Part shown: one piece after another, positions 8,463 through 15,708 of the stretch
Numbering within the stretch: the first letter of the stretch is position 1
Layout of the letters: each line of letters begins with the position of its first letter
Source of the DNA: Saprospiraceae bacterium
Lineage (GTDB): Bacteria; Bacteroidota; Bacteroidia; Chitinophagales; Saprospiraceae
Assembly (NCBI GenBank): GCA_019638455.1
Contig: JAHBTU010000006.1
Span: forward strand, 1 to 64,000
Direction: 5' to 3'
Length of the DNA stretch: 64,000 bases
Program-made: the position numbers and the translations under genes
The notes under the pieces: model-generated
The model's input: the letters and a program-made list of their open reading frames with translations, nothing else
Databases searched by the model: none
What the model was told of the DNA's origin: nothing

Positions 8463-9509
8463 TCAGAAGTTCGGGCAGTAAACACCGCGACGCTCTGGGC
8501 CGCATATCTTGTACATCAGCGAAAACTCGAAGGCGCCGTTGCCGTTGCTTGCCGTGCTGAGGTTGGACGTGTTGATGTCGTAGCTGAAGCCGATGGTAAA
8601 GTATTCGTAGTCGAAGCGAGTGCTTAGGATGATGGCATCCAAAAGTTTGCCGTCGTCCAGTCTGTTCGACATACGCGCCCACGCACCGAGTTGGAAGGCT
8701 TGGTTGAGGCGGCGGCTGTTGCCTAAGAGGAACTTGAAGGACGTGCCCGCATTGACTTGGAAAGATGGGCCTTGAATGAAGGTGACCACACCCGGCAAAA
8801 GGCCTGTCTTTTTTGCAATCATAAATTCACCGCCTGCGTGGAAGGTGAATTTGCTGTAAAGCGGAATGTTCTGATTCTCGAAGGATTGGTTGGCGCGGTT
8901 CAAGTGGCTGAACGCCCCGCCGAAGTAAACGTTGGCATCGTCGCCAAAGACGCTGAACCACAAGGCACCGGCAGACATGTCCACAAACATGAAGTTGGGG
9001 TCGTCAATTGGTTCGCCCGGTTTGGTTGGGTCGAACACCCCGTTGCCATTGTTTTGGCTGGGCCATTGCAGGTTGGCGCTGTTGATGCTGCGTTGGCTCA
9101 CCCCGAAGTCGGCACCCAACACGAGGTAGTGGGCTTTTTTGCGGTAGCCGCCCATTTTCTTGGCGTAGGAGCCGGAGAGGCGAGCCTGAAGCGTGGCAAA
9201 TTCGGAAGCGCCCGCTTTGTCGCCCCAAAGCGTGCCGCCCACACCAAAATAGTCATAGCGACCTACGGCTACTTTTTGGTCGTAAGAAGCGGAGTAAGTG
9301 TTGTAGGCATTGCTTTTCAAAATGGAGGCCCACTGATTGCGGTAGTTGGCCACTACGCGCTGATTGCAGTTCATCACTCCGGTGAGAGCGGGGTTGAGGT
9401 TGAGCGGGCTCATGTAGAACTGTGAGAAGTGGATGTCCTGAGCTTGCACAGCTACCACTGACAACATCACCAAGCACAGCGAAAGAATGTGTAAAGTAGT
9501 TTTTTTCAT
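8463..9509 (-). CDS. PorP/SprF family T9SS outer-membrane protein
   Basis: 348 aa, signal peptide (MKKTTLHILSLCLVMLSVVA ... QAQ), then the family hallmark QDIHFSQFYMSPLNLNPAL-TG and YRNQW, followed by an about 300-residue beta-barrel ending in FEFSLMYKICG. PorP/SprF proteins sit in the outer membrane and work with T9SS or as anchors for PorE/gliding adhesins. Start chosen at 9509 because the Lys-rich signal peptide begins there; upstream in-frame codons to 9551 look non-native. The gene is monocistronic. Confidence 0.9.
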   Translation of the reverse strand: MKKTTLHILSLCLVMLSVVAVQAQDIHFSQFYMSPLNLNPALTGVMNCNQRVVANYRNQWASILKSNAYNTYSASYDQKVAVGRYDYFGVGGTLWGDKAGASEFATLQARLSGSYAKKMGGYRKKAHYLVLGADFGVSQRSINSANLQWPSQNNGNGVFDPTKPGEPIDDPNFMFVDMSAGALWFSVFGDDANVYFGGAFSHLNRANQSFENQNIPLYSKFTFHAGGEFMIAKKTGLLPGVVTFIQGPSFQVNAGTSFKFLLGNSRRLNQAFQLGAWARMSNRLDDGKLLDAIILSTRFDYEYFTIGFSYDINTSNLSTASNGNGAFEFSLMYKICGPERRGVYCPNF

Positions 9510-9770
9510 AAAAAGACAGACCAAAGAGTTTGGATGAAAAACAGCGTACAATGTTAGGCAGACTATTGGAAACCGCCCAAGCTTTTTTTGTTAAAGTGCG
9601 CGAAGGTAGGTTTTTCCTACATTTCGATGCGCATGTGACCAAAGTTTAGCGGGGAGACTTCGACAATTTTAACTTTTGGCACTCATAAGGTGGAGCCAGA
9701 ACGGAGGTTCCTCGGTTTGTATTTTGGGGGATGTGTTAAGGTTTTCGGGCATAAGAGGTTTTAACAAACG

Positions 9771-9810
9771 AAAACGCTGCCTGTGAGGGTGAAAGCATCA
9801 TTTCACAGGC
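9771..9810 (-). terminator. Terminator overlapping the tgt stop codon
   Basis: On the minus strand GCCTGTGA (9810-9803), which includes the tgt stop codon, pairs with TCACAGGC (9786-9779), a perfect 8-bp stem followed by AGCGTTTTCGTTTG. The T-run is interrupted, so termination strength is uncertain. Confidence 0.5.
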
Positions 9811-10933
9811 GCACACTTACCTTCCTTGCCATTTCATTTTTCCATGTAGCGAAAGTGCCGTCAAAGATGCGTCGTCGTGCTTCCCCGACGAGCCAAAGGT
9901 AGAAACCCAGGTTTTGAAGCGATGCCAGCTGCATTCCCAAAATCTCTTCATTGATAAATAGGTGTCGCAAATAAGCACGAGAATGGATGCGGCTGGTAGG
10001 CACGGGGCTGGTTTTGTCTATCGGAGCGAAGTCTTCTTTCCATTTGGCGTTGCGGATGTTGATTATGCCGTCGGGTGTGTAAACCATACCATGCCGGGCG
10101 TTGCGGGTCGGCAGCACACAGTCGAACATGTCAATGCCTCTTGCGATGCACTCCAAGATGTTTTCCGGCGTGCCGACGCCCATGAGGTATCGCGGCTTGT
10201 CTTTTGGCAAAATATCGGTCACCAATTCGGTCATGGCATACATTTCCTCCGCAGGCTCACCCACTGAAAGGCCACCAATCGCATTGCCTTCACACCCGAA
10301 AGAGGCAATCGTCTCGGCAGAGATTTTTCTCAAATCAGGATATGTGCTTCCTTGCACGATGGGGAACAACGTCTGTGCATAACCGTGGAGAGGGCTGGTG
10401 TGAGTGAATCTTTCCACACAACGCTCCAACCAGCGGTGGGTCAGGTCAAGCGATTTTTTGGCGTAACGGTATTCGCATGGATAAGGCGTGCACTCATCGA
10501 AGGCCATCACGATGTCGGCTCCAATGATACGCTGAATATCCATCACGTTCTCTGGCGTGAATGTGTGTTTGGAGCCGTCAATATGGCTTTGGAAGGTGAC
10601 TCCTTCTTCCTTGATTTTTCTCCGGTGTGCCAAGGAGTACACTTGAAACCCGCCGCTATCGGTCAGGATGGGGCCGCTCCAACCATTGAAACGATGTAGG
10701 CCTCCTGCCTTTTGCAGCACTTCCAAGCCGGGGCGCAGATAAAGGTGGTAAGTGTTGCCGAGGCAAATTTGGGCCTTCACATCGGCCAAAAGCTCGTGCT
10801 GATGGACGGCTTTCACCGTGCCGGCCGTCCCGACGGGCATAAAAATCGGGGTCTCTATGGTACCATGTTCCGTGACAAGCAGACCCGCGCGGGCACGAGT
10901 GTTGGGGTCAGTATGCTGAAGAGAAAAAGTCAT
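9803..10933 (-). CDS. tgt: tRNA-guanine(34) transglycosylase
   Basis: 376 aa, full length for bacterial Tgt. Exchanges guanine 34 for preQ1 in tRNAs with GUN anticodons. Diagnostic motifs: GLLVTEHGTIETPIFMPVGT at the N-terminus, TDSGGFQVYSL with the catalytic-site Asp, MAFDECTPYPC, GGLSVGE, YLMGVGTP and FDCVLPTRNARHG. The Cys cluster that binds zinc in the E. coli enzyme is missing: the segment before HSRAYLRHL reads DKTSPVPTSRI. The following LASLQNLGFYLWLVGEAR is typical of Bacteroidota Tgt, so the change is probably lineage-wide. The start at 10933 fits the family N-terminus. Confidence 0.93.
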   Translation of the reverse strand: MTFSLQHTDPNTRARAGLLVTEHGTIETPIFMPVGTAGTVKAVHQHELLADVKAQICLGNTYHLYLRPGLEVLQKAGGLHRFNGWSGPILTDSGGFQVYSLAHRRKIKEEGVTFQSHIDGSKHTFTPENVMDIQRIIGADIVMAFDECTPYPCEYRYAKKSLDLTHRWLERCVERFTHTSPLHGYAQTLFPIVQGSTYPDLRKISAETIASFGCEGNAIGGLSVGEPAEEMYAMTELVTDILPKDKPRYLMGVGTPENILECIARGIDMFDCVLPTRNARHGMVYTPDGIINIRNAKWKEDFAPIDKTSPVPTSRIHSRAYLRHLFINEEILGMQLASLQNLGFYLWLVGEARRRIFDGTFATWKNEMARKVSVRL

Positions 10934-10969
10934 GTCGAGGCAGGAGTTAAGCGAACAGGGGCAGCGGCT

Positions 10970-11530
10970 TCACGACGCGCTGTCCTTCAGGCGCTTATGG
11001 ACCCGCCACATTCGCAGGCCAAGGCCCAACAGAAGGAAGCCAAACGCAGCGGCATAGAAACCAAGCCACCACATGATGGAGATTTTGCCGAGCGTCGGGT
11101 TCACTATCATCACCACGCCCAATGCGATAGAGACCACCCCTGCCAGCCCCAACAGCCATTCGTTGTCAATTTCCTTGCGCAGCTTGATGGCAGTGCCGAT
11201 TTCAAAAACACCTGTGACGAGCAGCCAAAGCGCCAATATCAAAAGCAGCCCGGCGGCTGTGAGCTCGGGATTGACCAGCGCCACCACGCCCAGTCCCACG
11301 CCCAAGGCTCCTTCCAACAATATCGTCCACCAATCATCATCGTGTCCGCGCATACGAAGACCGAGCACCACCGCAGTGGCCCCATCCACGAGCAAAAAAA
11401 CGCCCAACACAAGGATGAGCACCTCGAAAGCGAGCGTGGGATTGGTGAAGGCAACGATGGCAAATAAGATAGAGATGATGCCCCTCAAAACGATGAGCCA
11501 CCAAAATTGGGAAAGACGTTGTAAAAGCAT
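10970..11530 (-). CDS. HdeD-like six-helix membrane protein (DUF308)
   Basis: 186 aa starting MLLQRLSQFWWLIVLRG, the standard HdeD opening. Six transmembrane helices with Asn-Pro turns (AFTNPTLAFEVL, LVNPELTAAG, MIVNPTLGK), the repeated signature of DUF308/HdeD proteins. In E. coli HdeD is tied to acid resistance; here the role is unknown. Start set at 11530, since the longer frame to 11608 lacks family features. It lies 36 bp past the start of tgt and is co-directional with it. Confidence 0.85.
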   Translation of the reverse strand: MLLQRLSQFWWLIVLRGIISILFAIVAFTNPTLAFEVLILVLGVFLLVDGATAVVLGLRMRGHDDDWWTILLEGALGVGLGVVALVNPELTAAGLLLILALWLLVTGVFEIGTAIKLRKEIDNEWLLGLAGVVSIALGVVMIVNPTLGKISIMWWLGFYAAAFGFLLLGLGLRMWRVHKRLKDSAS

Positions 11531-11574
11531 GGCATTGTTTTGTTTTGTTCTTGCGAAAAGCAGGGGAAAGGTAC

Positions 11575-12297
11575 TCACTTCGCCCAAAGATTGTATTTCA
11601 GAATGCAATAAATCGCTCGAAAACCATCCTTGGCTCCGATTTTTTTCCCTTCTGCGTAAGAGCGCCCGTAGTAGGAAATGCCAACTTCATAGATGCGGAT
11701 GCCGGGCACGCGACTCATCTTGGCCGTCACCTCCGGCTCAAACCCAAAGCGCCGTTCTTTCAATTTCAAACCTTTCAACACATCGGCACGGAAGAGCTTG
11801 TAGCAGGTTTCCATATCGGTCAGGTTCAGGTTGGTGAACATATTGGAAATGAAAGTCAGAAACTTGTTTCCGATGCTGTGCCAAAAAAACAAAATGCGAT
11901 GCGGCCGGCCACCCATGAAACGCGAGCCATACACCACATCGGCATGGCCTTCCAAAATGGGTTTTAGCAAAATGTTGTATTCTGCAGGGTCGTATTCGAG
12001 GTCAGCATCCTGAACGATGATGTATTGACCCGTGGCGTGTTGAATACCAGTGTGCAGTGCGGCGCCCTTTCCCTTGTTTACTTCATGCTTCAAATATCGA
12101 ATGTTTAATTGGGGATTTGTCGCCATATAGCGTTGAATGGCGCCTTCCGTGTCGTCTTTGGAACAATCATTGGTGATAATAATTTCTTTTTTAATGTTGC
12201 CGATAAGTTCCACTGCTCTCACCTTGTCCAAAATAAGGTGAATCGTGCGCTCTTCATTGTAGGCTGGCATGACGATAGAGAGGGTCTCGTTGTTCAT
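11575..12297 (-). CDS. Family 2 glycosyltransferase, DPM1-like
   Basis: 240 aa. GT-A fold with N-terminal LSIVMPAYNEERTIHLIL, the nucleotide-binding IITNDCSKDDT, the DXD region VQDADLEYDP and the acceptor motif YGSRFMGG. Sequence order matches dolichyl/polyprenyl-phosphate mannosyl- or glucosyltransferases, which load a sugar from a nucleotide donor onto a lipid phosphate at the inner membrane. No C-terminal membrane helices are present, so it is the soluble, single-domain type. Start at 12297 chosen because the conserved strand begins 6 residues later; it ends 44 bp before the HdeD-like gene. Confidence 0.88.
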   Translation of the reverse strand: MNNETLSIVMPAYNEERTIHLILDKVRAVELIGNIKKEIIITNDCSKDDTEGAIQRYMATNPQLNIRYLKHEVNKGKGAALHTGIQHATGQYIIVQDADLEYDPAEYNILLKPILEGHADVVYGSRFMGGRPHRILFFWHSIGNKFLTFISNMFTNLNLTDMETCYKLFRADVLKGLKLKERRFGFEPEVTAKMSRVPGIRIYEVGISYYGRSYAEGKKIGAKDGFRAIYCILKYNLWAK

Positions 12298-12512
12298 AAG
12301 TTCGGAATGAGTGGAAGCGATTGGGGCGGCGAAGGTACGTTGGGTTTTCAATTTTGATGGGCGACACCCCCGCCGCAGCAATGCGAAACTTTAACTAAAA
12401 ATATCCGAAAATCGGAAAACTTTATCCATAAAAGTCTCGTTAGTCCCTTGAAATCAAACACTTAATCCCTGTTTGCATCGCATTGTAGTATTCAGCAAAA
12501 CTGTTTTGACTT

Positions 12513-12683
12513 ATGGCACGCCGTACCAACAAACTTCGTAGGCTGTGGCGCAAATCGCCCCGGTTGGCATTTGCCTACCTGCGTCGCAAAGTCACTCGTC
12601 AAGCCAAGCGCATTCTTCCGGTGGATGAATACAAAAACTGGCTCGGCGAGGAAATGCGTCCCTTTAATAGCCTTCGCAACTGA
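12513..12683 (+). CDS. 56-aa basic small protein
   Basis: MARRTNKLRRLWRKSPRL... then a Tyr/Arg helix (LAFAYLRRKVTRQAKR), ILPVDEYKNWLGEE and a short tail. It is strongly Arg/Lys rich, with no Cys and no membrane segment, which suggests nucleic-acid or ribosome binding. The gene stands alone between the divergent GT2 gene and nhaC, and a clear terminator follows 94 bp after its stop. I do not recognise the family; coding is supported by composition, a clean start and the downstream terminator. Confidence 0.6.
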   Translation: MARRTNKLRRLWRKSPRLAFAYLRRKVTRQAKRILPVDEYKNWLGEEMRPFNSLRN

Positions 12684-12776
12684 GCATGTGATTCGCCGAA
12701 GGTTGTTCGTGATTGGCTGATGCGACGCGGTCAGCCGATTGCAACCAACCGCCACGACTGCACGTCGCTGCAAAAG

Positions 12777-12801
12777 CCCTCCCGCAAGAGAGGGTTTTTT
12801 G
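12777..12801 (+). terminator. Terminator between small basic gene and nhaC
   Basis: CCCTC (12777-12781) pairs with GAGGG (12790-12794), 8-nt loop, followed by six T residues and a further T-run. It separates the 56-aa gene from nhaC. Confidence 0.7.
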
Positions 12802-12872
12802 TTTTTTAGGCCACGCGCTTCTCATTTTTTCTGGCATAACGCCGTGATTTTTCTGTTCGATTCAAATATTTC

Positions 12873-12880
12873 TACTTTTG
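12873..12880 (+). promoter_or_regulatory. Candidate Bacteroidota -7 box of nhaC
   Basis: TACTTTTG matches the Bacteroidota TAnnTTTG -7 consensus and lies 32 bp upstream of the nhaC ATG, downstream of the preceding terminator. A clear -33 TTG partner at ideal spacing was not obvious. Confidence 0.4.
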
Positions 12881-12912
12881 GCGCTTCGCGTCAAGACAAA
12901 CGAATCGAACTT

Positions 12913-14379
12913 ATGAAAGATGCCCGCATTATTCAAAACAAAGAACTTAGTGTCTGGGAGGCTTTGATTCCTCTCATCGTATTGGTCGGCCTGTTGGCGT
13001 ACAATGTCACGGTGTATGGCGACGATGCGTTGAGCGGCTCAAACCAGTTTATCCTGCTGATTGGCGGCGCGGTGGCCGCCATAGTGGGTTTTTTCAACAA
13101 AGTTGGGTACAAGCAAATGCTCGACGAGGTCTCCAACAATCTAAAATCAACCACCGAGGCCATTTTGATTTTGCTGTTGGTAGGAGCCTTATCAGGCACT
13201 TGGCTCGTGAGCGGGGTCATTCCCACGCTGATTTATGGAGGCATCCAGCTGCTCAATCCCGCGATTTTTTTGCCAGTCACCGTTTTGGTGTGTTCGGTCA
13301 TCTCGATAGCAACCGGAAGCTCTTGGACCACCTCTGCCACGGTGGGCATCGCGCTCATCGGCATCGGAAAAGCTTTGGGCTTGCCGATGGGCATGGTGGC
13401 CGGCGCGGTGTTGTCGGGCGCTTATTTTGGCGACAAGATGTCGCCACTTTCCGACACGACCAACCTCGCGCCAGCCATGGCGGGTGGCGATTTATTCTCG
13501 CACATCCGCTACATGACCCTCACGACCGTGCCGACCTACATCATCACACTCATCGTGTTCATCGTATTGGGGCTGTCTCACAAGGCGTCCGGCGTGGCCG
13601 ATACTTCTGGTATCCTTTCGGCTATTGATTCCGCGTTCAATATCAGCGGCTGGTTGATGCTCGTGCCACTTGCTGTCATTGGGTTGATTATGCTCAAAAC
13701 CAAGCCCGTCATTTCCTTGCTGTTTGGTGCTTTGCTCGGCGGTGTTTTCGCCATCATTTTCCAACCCGATTTAGTGGCCAAAATAGGTGGCGCGGAGGCG
13801 CTTAATTTCAAATCAGCCTATCAAGGCATGATGAATGCCCTTACGAAGAGCACTACCGTGGAGACCAGCGACCCCTCGTTGAATGATTTGTTTACCGCAG
13901 GTGGCATGAATGGAATGTTGGGCACCATTTGGCTTGTCGTCTGTGCGATGGTGTTTGGCGGTGTCATGGAAGCCATCGGTGCTTTGGCTCGCATCAGTAG
14001 CGCATTGTTGAGTTTGGCCCATTCGGTGTTTGGTTTGTTTGCCAGCACGGCAGCCAGCTGCATTGCGGTGAACGTGACTGCTTCCGACCAGTACTTGGCT
14101 ATCGTGGTGCCGGGTAAAATGTTTGCCAAAGCTTACGAAAAAAGGGGGCTGGCCCCCGAGAACCTCAGCCGGACTTTGGAGGATTCTGGCACCGTCACAT
14201 CTGTGCTGGTGCCTTGGAACACCTGCGGGGCATATCAATCAAAAGTGCTGGGCGTGAGCGTGGGCGATTATTTTGTTTATGCGGTTTTCAATTATCTCAG
14301 CCCGTTCATGACGCTGTTCTTCGCCGCTTTCCAAATCAAGATAAAACAACTGGCTTCCAACGGCGACAAGTCGGCTTAG
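12913..14379 (+). CDS. nhaC: Na+/H+ antiporter NhaC
   Basis: 488 aa, about 11-12 transmembrane helices. The family core is visible: TGSSWTTSATVGIALIGIG, GAYFGDKMSPLSDTTNLA and, late in the protein, TSVLVPWNTCGAYQ. NhaC exchanges cytoplasmic Na+ for external H+ and supports pH and sodium homeostasis. Start set at MKDARIIQNKEL (12913), 32 bp after a TAnnTTTG-like box; the 58 in-frame codons upstream include the terminator sequence and are not coding. Transcribed alone or with the adaptor gene that starts 105 bp later. Confidence 0.92.
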   Translation: MKDARIIQNKELSVWEALIPLIVLVGLLAYNVTVYGDDALSGSNQFILLIGGAVAAIVGFFNKVGYKQMLDEVSNNLKSTTEAILILLLVGALSGTWLVSGVIPTLIYGGIQLLNPAIFLPVTVLVCSVISIATGSSWTTSATVGIALIGIGKALGLPMGMVAGAVLSGAYFGDKMSPLSDTTNLAPAMAGGDLFSHIRYMTLTTVPTYIITLIVFIVLGLSHKASGVADTSGILSAIDSAFNISGWLMLVPLAVIGLIMLKTKPVISLLFGALLGGVFAIIFQPDLVAKIGGAEALNFKSAYQGMMNALTKSTTVETSDPSLNDLFTAGGMNGMLGTIWLVVCAMVFGGVMEAIGALARISSALLSLAHSVFGLFASTAASCIAVNVTASDQYLAIVVPGKMFAKAYEKRGLAPENLSRTLEDSGTVTSVLVPWNTCGAYQSKVLGVSVGDYFVYAVFNYLSPFMTLFFAAFQIKIKQLASNGDKSA

Positions 14380-14483
14380 AAACTCAAGGGGCGTTTTTCC
14401 CCAGAACAAGACGGGCCGATTCCTGTTATTAGCCTCGCTGTCCAATGTTTTGCTTCATTGAGTCTTTTCAACTATTCACAAAC

Positions 14484-15536
14484 ATGAAATACGCCCTTTC
14501 GCTCTTTGCAGCCGCTGTTTTGGTACTCGTCTCCTGTGGCAAATCCGACCCGAAACAGAGCAACGGTGGCGGCCCTTCCGCTCGCAGCGCAAGCCTGAAC
14601 GTGACCGCCGTGGAAGGCTTCGTGGTGCGGCCCACCCAACTCACCGAATCTGTCACCGCCAGCGGCACCCTCATTCCTGCCGAAGAAACAGAGCTCCACC
14701 CCGAAGCAAGCGGGCGCGTGGTCAGCATCAACCTGCCAGAAGGGCGCAGTGTGCGCAAGGGTGATTTGCTGCTGAAAATCTTCGACGAAGACCTCAAAAC
14801 CCAACTCCAAAAATTGGAAATTCAGCTCAAACAGGCTGAAATCACGGAGCAGCGCCTCGGCGACTTGCTCAAAGTGAAAGGAGTGAGCCAACAAGAATAT
14901 GACCTCGCCGCCTTACAGGTGCAAACCCTCAAAAGCGAGATGGAACTGGTGCGCATCAACATTCGCAAGACAGAGTTGAGAGCACCTTACGACGGCATCA
15001 TTGGCTTGCGCAGAATAAGCCCGGGGGCTTATGTGACACCAGCTAGCCCCGTTGCTATTATCCGTGCCTCAAGCGCCTTGAAACTCGATTTTGCCATTCC
15101 CGAAAAATACAGCAACCTGCTCCGCCCCAACCAGACGGTCACGTTCACGGTGGGGGGCAATCCCAAGACTTATTCGGCCACCGTGCAGGCCACCGAGCAA
15201 AGCATCACCGCCGACACGCGCAACCTGCAAGTGCGGGCGCTCGTGCGCGATGGCCGCGACCTTTTGCCGGGAGCCTTCGCAGAGGTCAATCTCACATTGG
15301 GCAACAAAATGCAAGCGTTGCTTATCCCCAATCAGGCAGTCATTCCGCAGGCACGCAACAAACAAGTCATCGTGAGCAAGAATGGTCAAGCCAAGTTTGT
15401 GGTCGTCAAAACAGGTGTTCGGCAGGCAAGCATGGTCGAGATTACGGAAGGCATTCAGCCGGGCGACACGGTGGCTGTGACGGGGATGCTTTTCCTTCGC
15501 CCCAACGCGCCGATAGCCTTTTCAAAAATAGATTGA
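14484..15536 (+). CDS. RND efflux periplasmic adaptor lipoprotein (orphan)
   Basis: 350 aa. Lipoprotein signal peptide with lipobox LVSC at about residue 17-20. Then the membrane-fusion-protein layout: barrel-sandwich half (LHPEASGRVVSINLPEGRSV), a coiled-coil hairpin (LEIQLKQAEITEQRLGDLLK), the second lipoyl half (KTELRAPYDGIIGLRRISPG) and beta-barrel/C-terminal domains (GAFAEVNLTLGNKMQALLIP). Such adaptors bridge an RND pump and an outer-membrane channel. No RND pump or TolC gene is adjacent; the next gene is an unrelated T9SS protein. Partner genes may be elsewhere. Confidence 0.88.
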   Translation: MKYALSLFAAAVLVLVSCGKSDPKQSNGGGPSARSASLNVTAVEGFVVRPTQLTESVTASGTLIPAEETELHPEASGRVVSINLPEGRSVRKGDLLLKIFDEDLKTQLQKLEIQLKQAEITEQRLGDLLKVKGVSQQEYDLAALQVQTLKSEMELVRINIRKTELRAPYDGIIGLRRISPGAYVTPASPVAIIRASSALKLDFAIPEKYSNLLRPNQTVTFTVGGNPKTYSATVQATEQSITADTRNLQVRALVRDGRDLLPGAFAEVNLTLGNKMQALLIPNQAVIPQARNKQVIVSKNGQAKFVVVKTGVRQASMVEITEGIQPGDTVAVTGMLFLRPNAPIAFSKID

Positions 15537-15708
15537 ACTACCTCATTGTCAGTATTTTTTGAAATTTTAAACGGTCGAAATCGCGCCTTTGGGCCAATTT
15601 CTACCGATACGTCGCTTACATGACGATTTATTGGCAAACAGGAAGGGAACATTAGCTGGGAGTTGACTTACTTTCGCCGAACATTTAAACTTTAAACATC
15701 CCTTCCGT

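Noticed and set aside
12686..12776. Possible tRNA or small RNA between the 56-aa gene and nhaC
   Set aside because: It has only weak inverted repeats and no cloverleaf or CCA-like end; the strong feature is the terminator at 12777.
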